The translations under genes were made by a program, and so were the position numbers. The notes below the pieces were generated by a model that did no database searches, was not told where the DNA came from, and was given only the letters and a program-made list of their open reading frames with translations. Shown piece after piece: positions 24,009 through 33,530 of a stretch of 64,000 nucleotides of DNA; the stretch's first letter is position 1; each line of letters begins with the position of its first letter. Source of the DNA: an uncultured bacterium (GTDB taxonomy: Bacteria; Cyanobacteriota; Vampirovibrionia; Gastranaerophilales; Gastranaerophilaceae); contig CACWZA010000010.1 in assembly GCA_902765215.1 (NCBI GenBank), positions 1 through 64,000 of the forward strand. Reading direction: 5' to 3'.

Positions 24009-26153
24009 ATGATACCGGAAACAAAGACTATGCAGCTTGAAATCGGTGGTAAAACAGTTACCGTAGAAACCGGCAAGTATGCACAATCCACAAATGGTAG
24101 TGTTACTGTAAGATGCGGCGATACAATGTTATTCGTCCACGCAGTAGTTAGTAAAGAACCAAGAGTTGGGATAGACTTCTTCCCGCTTTTGATTGATTAT
24201 GAAGAAAGAATGTCATCAATCGGTCGTATCCCTGGTGGTTACAACCGTTCAGAAGGTAAAGCAAGTGACAAGGCAATCCTTGTTTCTCGTTTGATAGACA
24301 GACCTATCAGACCGCTTTTCCCTAAAGGATATAGAAACGATATCCAAATCGTTGCTCAATTATTCAGTTATGATCAGGAAAATCAGCCTGATACATTAGC
24401 AATGTTAGGTGCATCTTGTGCATTGATGCTTACAGGAGCTCCTTTTGAAGGCCCTATCGGTGCAGTCAGAGTATCAAGAGATGAAAACGGAAACTTCATC
24501 GCTAACCCTACTCACCAACAGGCTAAAGCATCTGATCTTGATATCGTTGTAGCAGGTACTCACGACAGCGTTATTATGGTTGAAGCAGGCTGTAAATTCG
24601 TTACTGAAGACGATATTATGAACGCTGTTGCTTTCGCACAGGAAGAAATCAAAAAACAATGCGAAGCACAGGTTGAATTCGCTAAACGCTGCGAAGTTGA
24701 AAAAGAAGAATTTGTTAACCCTTACGACACTTCAAGAATTGCACAAATTATTGAAGAAACAGCAGGTGCAATGATTCACGATGCTTATCACAACTTCGAC
24801 AGAAAATACAGACAAGATAAACTCGATGAAGCAAAACAATTGGTTAAAGAAAAAATCGATGCACTTCCTGAAGATGATTACATCAAACAAATCATTGAAG
24901 AAACAGGTATCGACTTTGTTGCAGAAGAGTTTAAGGCAGCAGAAAAACACGTTATGCGTGCAATGATTTTGGACGAAGGTGTCAGAGCAGACGGTCGTAA
25001 ATACAATGAAGTTCGTCCTATCTGGTGTGAAGTTGGGGTTATCCCTAGAGCACACGGTTCTGCCGTATTCACAAGAGGTCAGACTCAAATCTTGTCAGTG
25101 GCAACCCTCGCAGGCCCTGCTATGAAACAGGAACTCGACGGTGTTGATCCTCAAACAGAAAAGACTTATATGCACAAATATATCTTCCCTGGTTTCTCTG
25201 TTGGTGAAGTAAAACCTTTAAGAGGCCCTGGCAGAAGAGAAGTTGGTCACGGTAATTTGGCAGAAAGAGCAAATATTCCTGCATTACCATCACAAGAAGA
25301 ATTTGGTTATACAATCAGAGTAACTTCTGATGTATTAGAATCTAACGGTTCAACATCAATGGGTTCAACTTGCGGTTCTTCAATGGCATTGATGAACGCA
25401 GGTGTTCCTGTTAAATGTATGATCGGCGGTGTCGCTATGGGTATGATTAAAGAAGAAGGTTATGAACCTGTCGTTCTTACAGATATCCAAGGGATTGAAG
25501 ACTTCTTAGGTGATATGGACTTCAAAGTTACAGGTAACGATGACGGTATCACAGCACTTCAAATGGATATGAAGGCAAAAGGTATTCCTAACGAAACATT
25601 AAGACGCGCATTATTCCAAGCTAAAGAAGGCAGACTCCATATCTTAGGCGAAATGAGAAAAGCAATCACCGAACCGGGACCTATGTCACCTTATGCACCA
25701 AGCATAACTACGCTGACTATCCCGACAGAAGATATCGGTGCTGTAATCGGACCTGGCGGTAAACAAATCAGAGAAATCATTGATGCATCAGGTGCTGAAA
25801 TCGATATTCAGGACAGCGGTGTTGTAACAATCACCTCTAACGATCAGGAAGGCGCTCAAATCGCTATCAAGATGATTAAAGATATTACCTTCAAACCTGA
25901 AGTAGGTATGGTACTCAAGGGTAAAGTCGTAAGAATTATCCCTATCGGTGCGTTTGTAGAACTCGGCGGCGGTAAAGACGGTATGGTTCACATATCTCAA
26001 ATCTGCAACGAAAGAATTGATACAATCGAACCACATGTTAATATCGGCGACGAAGTAGTCGTTAAGATTATCAAAATCGACGAACGAGGTAGAGTAAACC
26101 TTACTATTAAAGGCGTTAGCGAAGAAGAAAGAGGTAAATGTTTAGGAGAGTAA
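24009..26153 (+). CDS. pnp: polyribonucleotide nucleotidyltransferase (PNPase)
   Basis: PNPase degrades RNA 3' to 5' with phosphate and is part of the RNA decay machinery. The order is first RNase PH domain (residues 10-145, with PLLIDYEERMSSIGRIPGG), linker, second RNase PH domain (about 310-540, with GHGNLAERA and GSSMALMNAGVP), KH domain (about 560-615, VIGPGGKQIREI) and S1 domain (about 625-700, GMVLKGKVVRIIPIGAFVEL). Its 714 residues are full length. The gene has an own promoter, leader hairpin and terminator. Confidence 0.97.
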   Translation: MIPETKTMQLEIGGKTVTVETGKYAQSTNGSVTVRCGDTMLFVHAVVSKEPRVGIDFFPLLIDYEERMSSIGRIPGGYNRSEGKASDKAILVSRLIDRPIRPLFPKGYRNDIQIVAQLFSYDQENQPDTLAMLGASCALMLTGAPFEGPIGAVRVSRDENGNFIANPTHQQAKASDLDIVVAGTHDSVIMVEAGCKFVTEDDIMNAVAFAQEEIKKQCEAQVEFAKRCEVEKEEFVNPYDTSRIAQIIEETAGAMIHDAYHNFDRKYRQDKLDEAKQLVKEKIDALPEDDYIKQIIEETGIDFVAEEFKAAEKHVMRAMILDEGVRADGRKYNEVRPIWCEVGVIPRAHGSAVFTRGQTQILSVATLAGPAMKQELDGVDPQTEKTYMHKYIFPGFSVGEVKPLRGPGRREVGHGNLAERANIPALPSQEEFGYTIRVTSDVLESNGSTSMGSTCGSSMALMNAGVPVKCMIGGVAMGMIKEEGYEPVVLTDIQGIEDFLGDMDFKVTGNDDGITALQMDMKAKGIPNETLRRALFQAKEGRLHILGEMRKAITEPGPMSPYAPSITTLTIPTEDIGAVIGPGGKQIREIIDASGAEIDIQDSGVVTITSNDQEGAQIAIKMIKDITFKPEVGMVLKGKVVRIIPIGAFVELGGGKDGMVHISQICNERIDTIEPHVNIGDEVVVKIIKIDERGRVNLTIKGVSEEERGKCLGE

Positions 26154-26181
26154 TCTGTTAAATTTACCTAAATAAATAGTA

Positions 26182-26220
26182 AAAACGGACTTTTGAATTA
26201 TTCAGAAGTCCGTTTTTATT
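26182..26220. terminator. terminator after pnp, shared by the convergent gene
   Basis: An 11-base perfect stem (aaaacggactt / aagtccgtttt) is followed by T residues. It overlaps the last codons of the minus-strand gene ending at 26216, and its A-rich left side makes it usable in both directions. Confidence 0.85.
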
Positions 26221-27124
26221 TGAAAATACTTGTTATACTATCCCTTACACTATCCAAAACAGACGGTTTCGGATTTGATGCTTTGAGTTTATATTTTTTC
26301 TTTAATCTTTTTATCTCGGAAGATTTTATTCCCGTTCCTTCCATCTCTATATTTAATAATTCTGAATTTTCTGCTCCTAACTTTTCCGATAAAGAAAGCT
26401 GAGGGAAAAGGTTTTTAAAGAACGGTATCATTGATTCAGGCATTCTTTCCTCCGGTTCAACGGGAACAAAGCATAATTCTTCACCCTCTTTGAGTAATGG
26501 CTTAACCTTTGTGTCTTTTCTCAAACCAAGTATCAGTTCTTTTCTGTTATATCTCTCTGCCAGGTTCCTGCCATATTCGGCAAACCCTGCCCAGCTATCT
26601 ACCACAATAGAATCTTTTTGAGGGTAAATTCTGTGTTTTGGGGACATAAAAATCGGGTCACCCTCTTTATATTTGTAACCGTCAGGTGTTCTGAAATCAA
26701 CCCCGACCACAACATGGTCTAAATCACGCATAACTTTGCGTTTCGGGTTATATGCATACAGCCATAACGGTTTAACATCTTCATATCCGTTCACTTTCAA
26801 TGCCATATAAGTAGCATCTGCTATCTCATGGCAGTTGCCTATCTTATGTTTTTTTAGCCCTATAATTTCTCTGAAAAAAGATTTGTTTAAATTATCTATA
26901 TCATAATAATCTCTGAATTTATCTGTCAAAACAGATAAATAATCTTCCATTTTGTTCAATGATTTATTCTTTGTTCTTGAACCGTATTTGAAAAATCTTG
27001 TATAAGAATTAACTATCGGAAACTCATTCATAACACGGCGGCAAACATCACCAGTTCTTCTCAGAGAAGCAGAACGCGAAGTAAATGTTGGTTGCTGATA
27101 CATGTTATTTTGAGAAATAATCAT
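26216..27124 (-). CDS. possible papain/transglutaminase-like protein with N-terminal tag
   Basis: The family is not recognised. The 302-residue protein carries Cys98 in IGNCHEIADATYMAL, His137 in DLDHVVVGVDF and Asp176 in SIVVDSWAGFAEYG. This Cys-His-Asp order and spacing, with helix after Cys and strands around His and Asp, is what transglutaminase-like and papain-like hydrolases show. Near the N-terminus QQPTFTSRSASLRR resembles the F-x-G tag seen on other proteins. It has no signal peptide. The gene stands alone, convergent to pnp. The assignment as enzyme is inference from the triad. Confidence 0.6.
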   Translation of the reverse strand: MIISQNNMYQQPTFTSRSASLRRTGDVCRRVMNEFPIVNSYTRFFKYGSRTKNKSLNKMEDYLSVLTDKFRDYYDIDNLNKSFFREIIGLKKHKIGNCHEIADATYMALKVNGYEDVKPLWLYAYNPKRKVMRDLDHVVVGVDFRTPDGYKYKEGDPIFMSPKHRIYPQKDSIVVDSWAGFAEYGRNLAERYNRKELILGLRKDTKVKPLLKEGEELCFVPVEPEERMPESMIPFFKNLFPQLSLSEKLGAENSELLNIEMEGTGIKSSEIKRLKKKYKLKASNPKPSVLDSVRDSITSIFK

Positions 27125-27243
27125 AGTGTTAATTTTAACGCACCTGAAAATAAAACTTGTTACCGATTATAAAAAAATAACCAATTGTTTACAAATATCG
27201 GAAAAACAGGCAATTTTTTGTCAAAAAAAATCTTATTATACAT

Positions 27244-29073
27244 GTGGAAGTTAGATATTCTAATATTGTGCAAATATTACCTGTGAAAAACAGGGCAGAT
27301 TTAACAGTAAATCGTGCATTAAATTCTGCTGCTGAAAAAACTTCTTATAACAAGACGCCTGTTAATTTTCAGGGAGTTCAAACGATATTAAAAGGGACTA
27401 AAAATAATATTGATGAAATCTATGCTTTATATAAAACTTCGCTTAAAGAAGTTCCGTTGACGGATATTATTGACTCGGTAAACACCTTAGCTGAAAACAC
27501 AGGTCACAGAAGAAAAGATGTTTTATTTGCCATGCAGCAACTTACAAATTTTTCTAATATGAGAAGTATCCGAGAAATTGCAGATGTACTGGAACGGGAT
27601 CATATATCCGAAATATTTAATAATAAAAAACATTTAGAGCACGGTAATTTTTCAGAGTGTGCAATTGATATTATGAAAGGGAACTCCGGCTTCCACAAAA
27701 CATTAGAATATCTTATCCATAGCAAAGGTTTTGGAGATTTAAACAAATTCCATGATAACAAAACCGCATTTTTCCTCGACAAAAAGAATATTGAATCTTT
27801 AGAACGCCTGAAAAAAGAATGTCCTGATGATTTTCTAAAAATAAAGAACAATAAAAACATAAAATTTTATTATTTATCAGGATGGGATAACGGAATAACT
27901 TTCATAAACAGAAACAGAAGTTTAGAAACAGAAACAAGAAAATTAATTAATACTTCTGATGAAACAGGACTTCCTCTGGATATTGCGGCAGACGCTCCAT
28001 TCTTAAAACAAATACACAGGTTGGGAATATCACCAACCGTAATATCACAAGACGGACTTCCTACCGAAATTTGTATATATAACAGGCTCGCACCGGAAAA
28101 AATGACAAAATCAGAACTCACAAATATAATTATTGCAAATGCCGAAATCCGTTCTGTAAAAGCAAGTCAGGAATTAAAAACACAGGAAGAAAGCGCAGAA
28201 TACCTGAGCAGACACTTAAAAGTCTTTACTCCGGAATATTTGGCGATATTATCATCAGAATTAAATAAAAATTTAAGCTATTTTGCCAGAGAAAAAGGTG
28301 TCGCACAAAAAGATATTGTATATATTGAACCTGATTTAGCAAAAAGCAACTCATTAATCAATTACATGTACAAAAATGTGAATAATATTCCTGATGAACA
28401 ATTTATTACTTTTGCGGAATTGAATAAGAAAGGTGAACACTTCTTAGACAACAAAATGCTGGTAATTCTTGATGATTGCACAATCACGGGAAACAGCATA
28501 AAAGATATGATATTTATGGATATGGAAAAAATCAAAGATGAAGTACCGAAGGTTTTTGTATGTTACGGAGCAACTGCCAATGCAAAACGAACTATCAAAA
28601 GCAAAAAAAATACGGAAAAAAATATCCATTTAATAATTGGAGATTATATCCCTCATAGCTTAACCAACAAAATGCACATGTCAGACAGACGGATTGAAAG
28701 AGTTGTCGGCAAACCTAATTATGTACGCGGCGAAGCTACATGCTTAGTGTTCCCTTATATGTCACCTGACACAAATACAGAACTTGCATCTAATATAGCA
28801 CTTCTGCACAATACAAATTACAGACTGAGTAATATAATGGTACCTTACCCGAAACACGGGTTTGTTTGTTGTCAGGCAGAAAGACCTGAAGTCAATCCAC
28901 GCAATTTATATGTTCATAAAGGAATAAAAAACTATACTTTACGCACAGACCGTATTGCAAAAAGAGCGAATGAACTAATCGGCTCAACCCCTGTTACTAT
29001 CGAAAGTAATCCGTACAAAAACGAAGAAAGTTTCGCAGATAAACTATATCGGCTCATCTGTTGCAAAAGATAA
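27244..29073 (+). CDS. F-x-G-tagged protein with a phosphoribosyltransferase-like motif
   Basis: The 609-residue protein has VNFQG at residues 40-44 after a polar N-terminal tail. A segment MLVILDDCTITGNSIKDM at about 405-422 fits the PRPP-binding motif of type I phosphoribosyltransferases (hydrophobic strand, two acids, then TG-x-S). The region before it (residues 50-400) is helical and unassigned. The apparent start is GTG at 27244, with no ribosome site; TATTATAC just upstream suggests a nearly leaderless mRNA. It is tail-to-tail with no partner. A nucleotide-related enzyme or a binding protein using the fold are both possible. Confidence 0.6.
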   Translation: MEVRYSNIVQILPVKNRADLTVNRALNSAAEKTSYNKTPVNFQGVQTILKGTKNNIDEIYALYKTSLKEVPLTDIIDSVNTLAENTGHRRKDVLFAMQQLTNFSNMRSIREIADVLERDHISEIFNNKKHLEHGNFSECAIDIMKGNSGFHKTLEYLIHSKGFGDLNKFHDNKTAFFLDKKNIESLERLKKECPDDFLKIKNNKNIKFYYLSGWDNGITFINRNRSLETETRKLINTSDETGLPLDIAADAPFLKQIHRLGISPTVISQDGLPTEICIYNRLAPEKMTKSELTNIIIANAEIRSVKASQELKTQEESAEYLSRHLKVFTPEYLAILSSELNKNLSYFAREKGVAQKDIVYIEPDLAKSNSLINYMYKNVNNIPDEQFITFAELNKKGEHFLDNKMLVILDDCTITGNSIKDMIFMDMEKIKDEVPKVFVCYGATANAKRTIKSKKNTEKNIHLIIGDYIPHSLTNKMHMSDRRIERVVGKPNYVRGEATCLVFPYMSPDTNTELASNIALLHNTNYRLSNIMVPYPKHGFVCCQAERPEVNPRNLYVHKGIKNYTLRTDRIAKRANELIGSTPVTIESNPYKNEESFADKLYRLICCKR

Positions 29074-29256
29074 TAACTAACTTCTACGATTTATTATAAT
29101 TTCCGATTAGGCACAAAAGAAACAGAGATAGAGATTTCTGCCCCGCTCTGTCCATTCAAACTTTATCTGAAAAAATAACTCTCTTTACGGGTATTGTTAT
29201 TCCGCTTTGCTTATTGTAAATTAAGGGTAAATATAATTACATATAAGGGAGAGATT

Positions 29257-30540
29257 ATGACAGTTGTTATAGATAAATTAAACGAAATCAATAGTGTTAT
29301 AAAAGAATTATTCGAATTTGTGCGTGATGACGAAACCACAAAAAACGATTTTAACGAATATTTATCAACAATGGGAGCACTTAACGCAAGCCCTGCCCAA
29401 ATGGAAAAATTATTCATTCCGTATGTATTTGAGAGAAACTTGGGCGAACCTGCAAAATCGGTTGTTGAAATATTCACGGAAAGCAAAAATATCTCTAACC
29501 CTGATATTGCAAAGAGTCTGTTAACTGCTCAATATACCGTATTCAGAATAGAAAAAATTCTTAAAAACGGGTTTGAACTGTTTAACCTCACAAACGAAAA
29601 ACAATACACCGTTCTTTCATTAACAAAAATGACAAGCTTCAGAGGGGTTACGGCAGGTGAATTTATTGTTGCCCGTATCTTTAATTACAGAGGAGAATAT
29701 TTCCTGATAGGTATCGACAATATGCTTCCTGCAAGCAAAATAAAAGATGCAATCCGCTATTCAATTATGAAAATTGTTCAGTCACCTTGGCTTGTGTATG
29801 AAGATAATTCTGAAAAAGAAGAAGCTATTAAAAGCGATATAAAAGAAATGAATACAAGATTTAAAAAAATCTTCAATTCTGACGAGTTTATTACAACAAA
29901 CAAATATGCGGATAATGTAATAGAATTATTGAACGAAGATGCCAAAATTGAAGATTTTGATATGAAAGCGGCACAACAACCGCTTGATAAATACAAGTAT
30001 TTTAAGGTAAAAGAATTAAACAATTCTTACGACAACTTTATCGAAAACTCAATGGGCGGATTTTCTTCCCATACAGAAACCTATGATGTTGGTATCATAA
30101 TGGACGAAGAACTCGGATTGTATTCAATTCCTTTCTACAAAACCTTCTGCAAAATTTTTGAAGGGGAAGAAGTTGAAAATGCAAAAGAATGTGTGGAATA
30201 TTTCCTCACAAACGACTCAATATCAGATAAAATAGTACGCAGAGTTGAGAACCTTTATCCAAACTTTATGGATAAAATTAACGAAATTTTAGACTCCGAT
30301 TATACACTCGAAACCCTAATTTCAAAATATAAATCGGAATTTATAAAACGAACTGTTTATTCATCAACTTCCGTTTTATACCACTCAACAGCATTCTCAA
30401 CATCAATAGAAATGCTCGAGGGGGTAGGGGTAAATGATATGCCAACTTCCGCAGATAATATTCCTGTGAAAAAAGTCGGCAGAAACGACCCTTGTCCGTG
30501 CGGAAGCGGTAAAAAATACAAAAACTGCTGTCTGAAATAA
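29257..30540 (+). CDS. SEC-C zinc-motif protein
   Basis: The last 20 residues (VGRNDPCPCGSGKKYKNCC) form a SEC-C zinc-binding motif, found at the end of SecA and many unrelated proteins. The 400 residues before it are acidic, helical and not recognised. The ATG at 29257 (427 residues) has GGGAGAG just upstream; an in-frame extension to 29194 lacks a ribosome site. It could bind SecB, ribosomes or nucleic acid, as SEC-C motifs do elsewhere, but nothing here points to a specific partner. Confidence 0.75.
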   Translation: MTVVIDKLNEINSVIKELFEFVRDDETTKNDFNEYLSTMGALNASPAQMEKLFIPYVFERNLGEPAKSVVEIFTESKNISNPDIAKSLLTAQYTVFRIEKILKNGFELFNLTNEKQYTVLSLTKMTSFRGVTAGEFIVARIFNYRGEYFLIGIDNMLPASKIKDAIRYSIMKIVQSPWLVYEDNSEKEEAIKSDIKEMNTRFKKIFNSDEFITTNKYADNVIELLNEDAKIEDFDMKAAQQPLDKYKYFKVKELNNSYDNFIENSMGGFSSHTETYDVGIIMDEELGLYSIPFYKTFCKIFEGEEVENAKECVEYFLTNDSISDKIVRRVENLYPNFMDKINEILDSDYTLETLISKYKSEFIKRTVYSSTSVLYHSTAFSTSIEMLEGVGVNDMPTSADNIPVKKVGRNDPCPCGSGKKYKNCCLK

Positions 30541-30621
30541 GGGATTAGTTTTTAAAATTTTGCAATAGTGATAAAACTGTGTTATTTTAGTAACATAAAC
30601 TTAAAACAAAAGGAGAAATAA

Positions 30622-30852
30622 ATGCTTTGTCCATATTGCAAAGGTGAAATACCTGATGATGCTAAAAAATGTATGAACTGTGGGGAATGGGTTGATCCTG
30701 CTTACAGAAAACCGCAGCGCGAAGATAAACAAGGCTGCCTTGCGGGGGTATTTGAACTTTTATCAAGTGTGACCTGGTTTGCATTACTCCTTATAATTGC
30801 CGTTATTGTTGTTCTTTTATTCTTAGAACACAACGGTGTCGATATATTTTAG
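30622..30852 (+). CDS. zinc-ribbon membrane protein, 76 residues
   Basis: A short zinc ribbon (CPYCKGEIPDDAKKCMNCG, residues 3-21) is followed by a polar linker and a hydrophobic span (WFALLLIIAVIVVLLFLEH, about 52-70). The zinc ribbon should face the cytosol. An AAAAGGAG ribosome site gives a secure start. It lies 14 bases before lepA and may be cotranscribed. Such zinc-ribbon tail proteins are common and their roles are mostly unknown. Confidence 0.75.
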   Translation: MLCPYCKGEIPDDAKKCMNCGEWVDPAYRKPQREDKQGCLAGVFELLSSVTWFALLLIIAVIVVLLFLEHNGVDIF

Positions 30853-30866
30853 ATTAAGATAAAATT

Positions 30867-32669
30867 ATGAAGTATAAAGAGAATGTCCGAAACTTTTGTA
30901 TAATAGCCCACATTGACCACGGCAAATCTACCTTAGCTGACAGATTGCTTGAGGCTACAGGTACTATTGCCAAACGCGATATGCAGGATCAATTACTTGA
31001 TACAATGGACATTGAACGCGAACGCGGTATCACAATCAAACTGAATGCCGCAAGAATGAATTACAAAGCAAAAGACGGAAAAGATTATGTCCTAAACCTG
31101 ATTGATACTCCCGGACATGTCGATTTTTCTTACGAGGTTTCCCGTTCACTTGCTGCATGCGAGGGGGCTTTACTCATTGTTGATGCAACACAGGGGGTTG
31201 AAGCACAAACCCTTGCTAATGTTTATCTTGCAGCAGAACAAGATTTGGAAATTATCCCTGTTATCAACAAAATAGATTTACCTTCTGCTGATGTTGAAGG
31301 TGTAAAAGCAGAGATTGAAGAAGTGCTTGGGATAGATGCATCTTTGGCTATCCCTGTCAGTGCAAAAACAGGGGAAAATATAGAAGAAGTTTTGGAAGCA
31401 ATCGTAAACTTTATGCCTCCGCCTGAAGACACAACAGAAAAACCTCTGAGAGCGCTGGTTTTTGACAGTGCCTATGACCAATATTTAGGAACACTTTGTT
31501 TCTTCAAAATTGTTGACGGAAAAATGAGATTAGGCGACAAAGTCAAATTTATGGCGTCAGGAAAAGAATATGAAGTTGTGGAGCTCGGCTATATGACTCC
31601 GCACAGGGTACAGGTAAAAGAACTCTCCTGCGGTGATGTAGGTTATTTTGCAGGTTCAATAAAAGAGATTACCCGTTTTGTCGGAGATACCGTAATCAAT
31701 GTATCAAACCCTGCAACAGAACCATTACCTGGGTATAAAGAAGCTTTGCCAATGGTATTTTCAGGACTTTATCCGGTTGATAACGAGGACTATCACGAAC
31801 TCAAAGAAGCCTTAGAAAAACTAAAATTAAGCGACAGCAGTATAACATTTGAACCTGAAACCTCATCAGCACTCGGATTCGGTTTCCGTTGCGGCTTCCT
31901 TGGTATGCTTCACATGGAAATAGCTCAGGAAAGATTAGAAAGAGAATACGATTTATCTATCGTAACAACCGCACCGTCAGTTATTTATAAGGTTCATAAA
32001 ACAAACGGCGAGGTTATAGAGATTGATAACCCAGCAAACCTTCCTGCCGCTCAATACAGAGATTTTATAGAAGAACCTTATGTTAAAGTTTCAATAATAA
32101 CCCCTAACGAATTTGTCGGGACACTTATGGATTTATCCCAAACGAAACGCGGTATCTTCATAAATATGCACTATATAGATAAAGTGCGTCAGGAACTTGT
32201 ATATCACATTCCACTTTCAGAGGTTATTACAGATTTTTATGATCAGTTAAAATCACGTTCAAAGGGTTATGCAAGTTTAGATTACGAATTTGCGGAATAC
32301 AAACGCTCAAAACTTGTAAAACTTGATGTAATGCTTGCCGGAGAAGTTGTTGATGCGCTTTCTGTTATCTGCCACGAGGACAGCGCCTTTTATATCGGTC
32401 AAAAACTAACTGAAAAGCTTAAAACAATTATCCCTCGTCAAATGTTTGAAGTGCCTATTCAGGCTGCTATCGGAGGCAGAGTAATTGCAAGAACAAATAT
32501 TAAAGCCTTGAGAAAAAGCGTACTTGATAAATGTTACGGCGGTGATATCACCCGTAAACGCAAACTTTTGGAAAAACAAAAACGCGGTAAGAAGCGCATG
32601 AAAGCCGTCGGTAAGGTAGAAGTACCACAGGAAGCGTTCATGGCAGTCTTAAGCCTTAACGAAGAATAA
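30867..32669 (+). CDS. lepA: elongation factor 4 (LepA) GTPase
   Basis: LepA is a ribosome-associated translational GTPase. G1 is [15 protein letters not shown] (residues 13-27), switch I contains [11 protein letters not shown]3 is DTPGHVDF, G4 is NKID and G5 SAKTG. The EF-G-like domains follow, and the C-terminal LepA-specific domain carries [16 protein letters not shown]. Its 600 residues are standard. It ends shortly before an FkbM-like methyltransferase gene on the same strand. Confidence 0.97.
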   Translation: MKYKENVRNFCIIAHIDHGKSTLADRLLEATGTIAKRDMQDQLLDTMDIERERGITIKLNAARMNYKAKDGKDYVLNLIDTPGHVDFSYEVSRSLAACEGALLIVDATQGVEAQTLANVYLAAEQDLEIIPVINKIDLPSADVEGVKAEIEEVLGIDASLAIPVSAKTGENIEEVLEAIVNFMPPPEDTTEKPLRALVFDSAYDQYLGTLCFFKIVDGKMRLGDKVKFMASGKEYEVVELGYMTPHRVQVKELSCGDVGYFAGSIKEITRFVGDTVINVSNPATEPLPGYKEALPMVFSGLYPVDNEDYHELKEALEKLKLSDSSITFEPETSSALGFGFRCGFLGMLHMEIAQERLEREYDLSIVTTAPSVIYKVHKTNGEVIEIDNPANLPAAQYRDFIEEPYVKVSIITPNEFVGTLMDLSQTKRGIFINMHYIDKVRQELVYHIPLSEVITDFYDQLKSRSKGYASLDYEFAEYKRSKLVKLDVMLAGEVVDALSVICHEDSAFYIGQKLTEKLKTIIPRQMFEVPIQAAIGGRVIARTNIKALRKSVLDKCYGGDITRKRKLLEKQKRGKKRMKAVGKVEVPQEAFMAVLSLNEE

Positions 32670-32693
32670 ATTTTTAACACAAAGGATTTATAA

Positions 32694-33497
32694 ATGAACA
32701 TAAATGTACAATACGGATACTATATACAAGGTTCCTTAGTGGGATTTAATTTAAACTTGAATGCTTATGAAGAGTACTATAAGGAATTGAAACGCGTCCT
32801 AAAAATAAAACATGTAAAAAATTTTCCCTTTGTTCGTGTGGGGAAAGCAAATGACGGCGGATATCTGATGATTGACGACTTATGTGAACACATTGCATAC
32901 TCTTTTGGGATAAGTAACGATGTATCATGGGATAATGATATGGCTAATTGCGGATATCATATTTATATGTATGATCCTACTATAGAAAGATTGCCGTACG
33001 AACGAGAAGAATTCCATTTCTTTAAAGAGGGTTTGGCAGGCTCTAAAATTCCTGAAAAAAATCTTGATACATTAGAAAATTTTATAATTAGAAATAATCA
33101 TACTAATAAAAAGCACATGATTTTAAAAATTGATATAGAAGGATATGAATGGGACTTTTTATCAACGGTAAAATCTTCAACCCTTAATCAATTTGATCAA
33201 ATTCTTTTCGAATTTCACAATGTTGTAACTGCAAAAACAGAAGAAGAATGGCGAAAGACTATTAATCTGTTTGAGAAGATAAATCAAACACATGAAGTTG
33301 CACACATACACGGAAATAATTGTGATAGTATAATTACAATTGATAATCAGGTTTTCCCTAATGCTTTAGAAGTTTCTTATGTTAATAAATCAGTTTATGA
33401 ATGCGTAAAAGACAACGATATTAAACTCCCAAGAAATATTGATGCACCTAATGATACAGGACGGCCTGATATTATCCTCGGGAAATGGAATAAGTAA
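32694..33497 (+). CDS. FkbM/Methyltransf_22-like methyltransferase
   Basis: This 267-residue protein resembles SAM-dependent methyltransferases of the FkbM or Methyltransf_22 type. NDGGYLMIDDL with IAYSFGISNDVSWDNDMA (residues 50-82) is the glycine-rich entrance, YMYDPTIE the acidic strand end, and LKIDIEGYEWD (about 143-153) the diagnostic active-site segment. Such enzymes commonly O-methylate sugars or natural products. AAAGGA lies seven bases before the ATG. No other glycan gene adjoins it, so the acceptor is unknown. Confidence 0.72.
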   Translation: MNINVQYGYYIQGSLVGFNLNLNAYEEYYKELKRVLKIKHVKNFPFVRVGKANDGGYLMIDDLCEHIAYSFGISNDVSWDNDMANCGYHIYMYDPTIERLPYEREEFHFFKEGLAGSKIPEKNLDTLENFIIRNNHTNKKHMILKIDIEGYEWDFLSTVKSSTLNQFDQILFEFHNVVTAKTEEEWRKTINLFEKINQTHEVAHIHGNNCDSIITIDNQVFPNALEVSYVNKSVYECVKDNDIKLPRNIDAPNDTGRPDIILGKWNK

Positions 33498-33530
33498 TAT
33501 CCACCCACAATAACAGCAAGGAACTTATCA

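Noticed and set aside
24474-26036. Several open frames of 60-118 codons antisense to pnp
   Set aside because: They are shadows of the pnp codon pattern, with implausible Cys/Phe-rich products and no ribosome sites.
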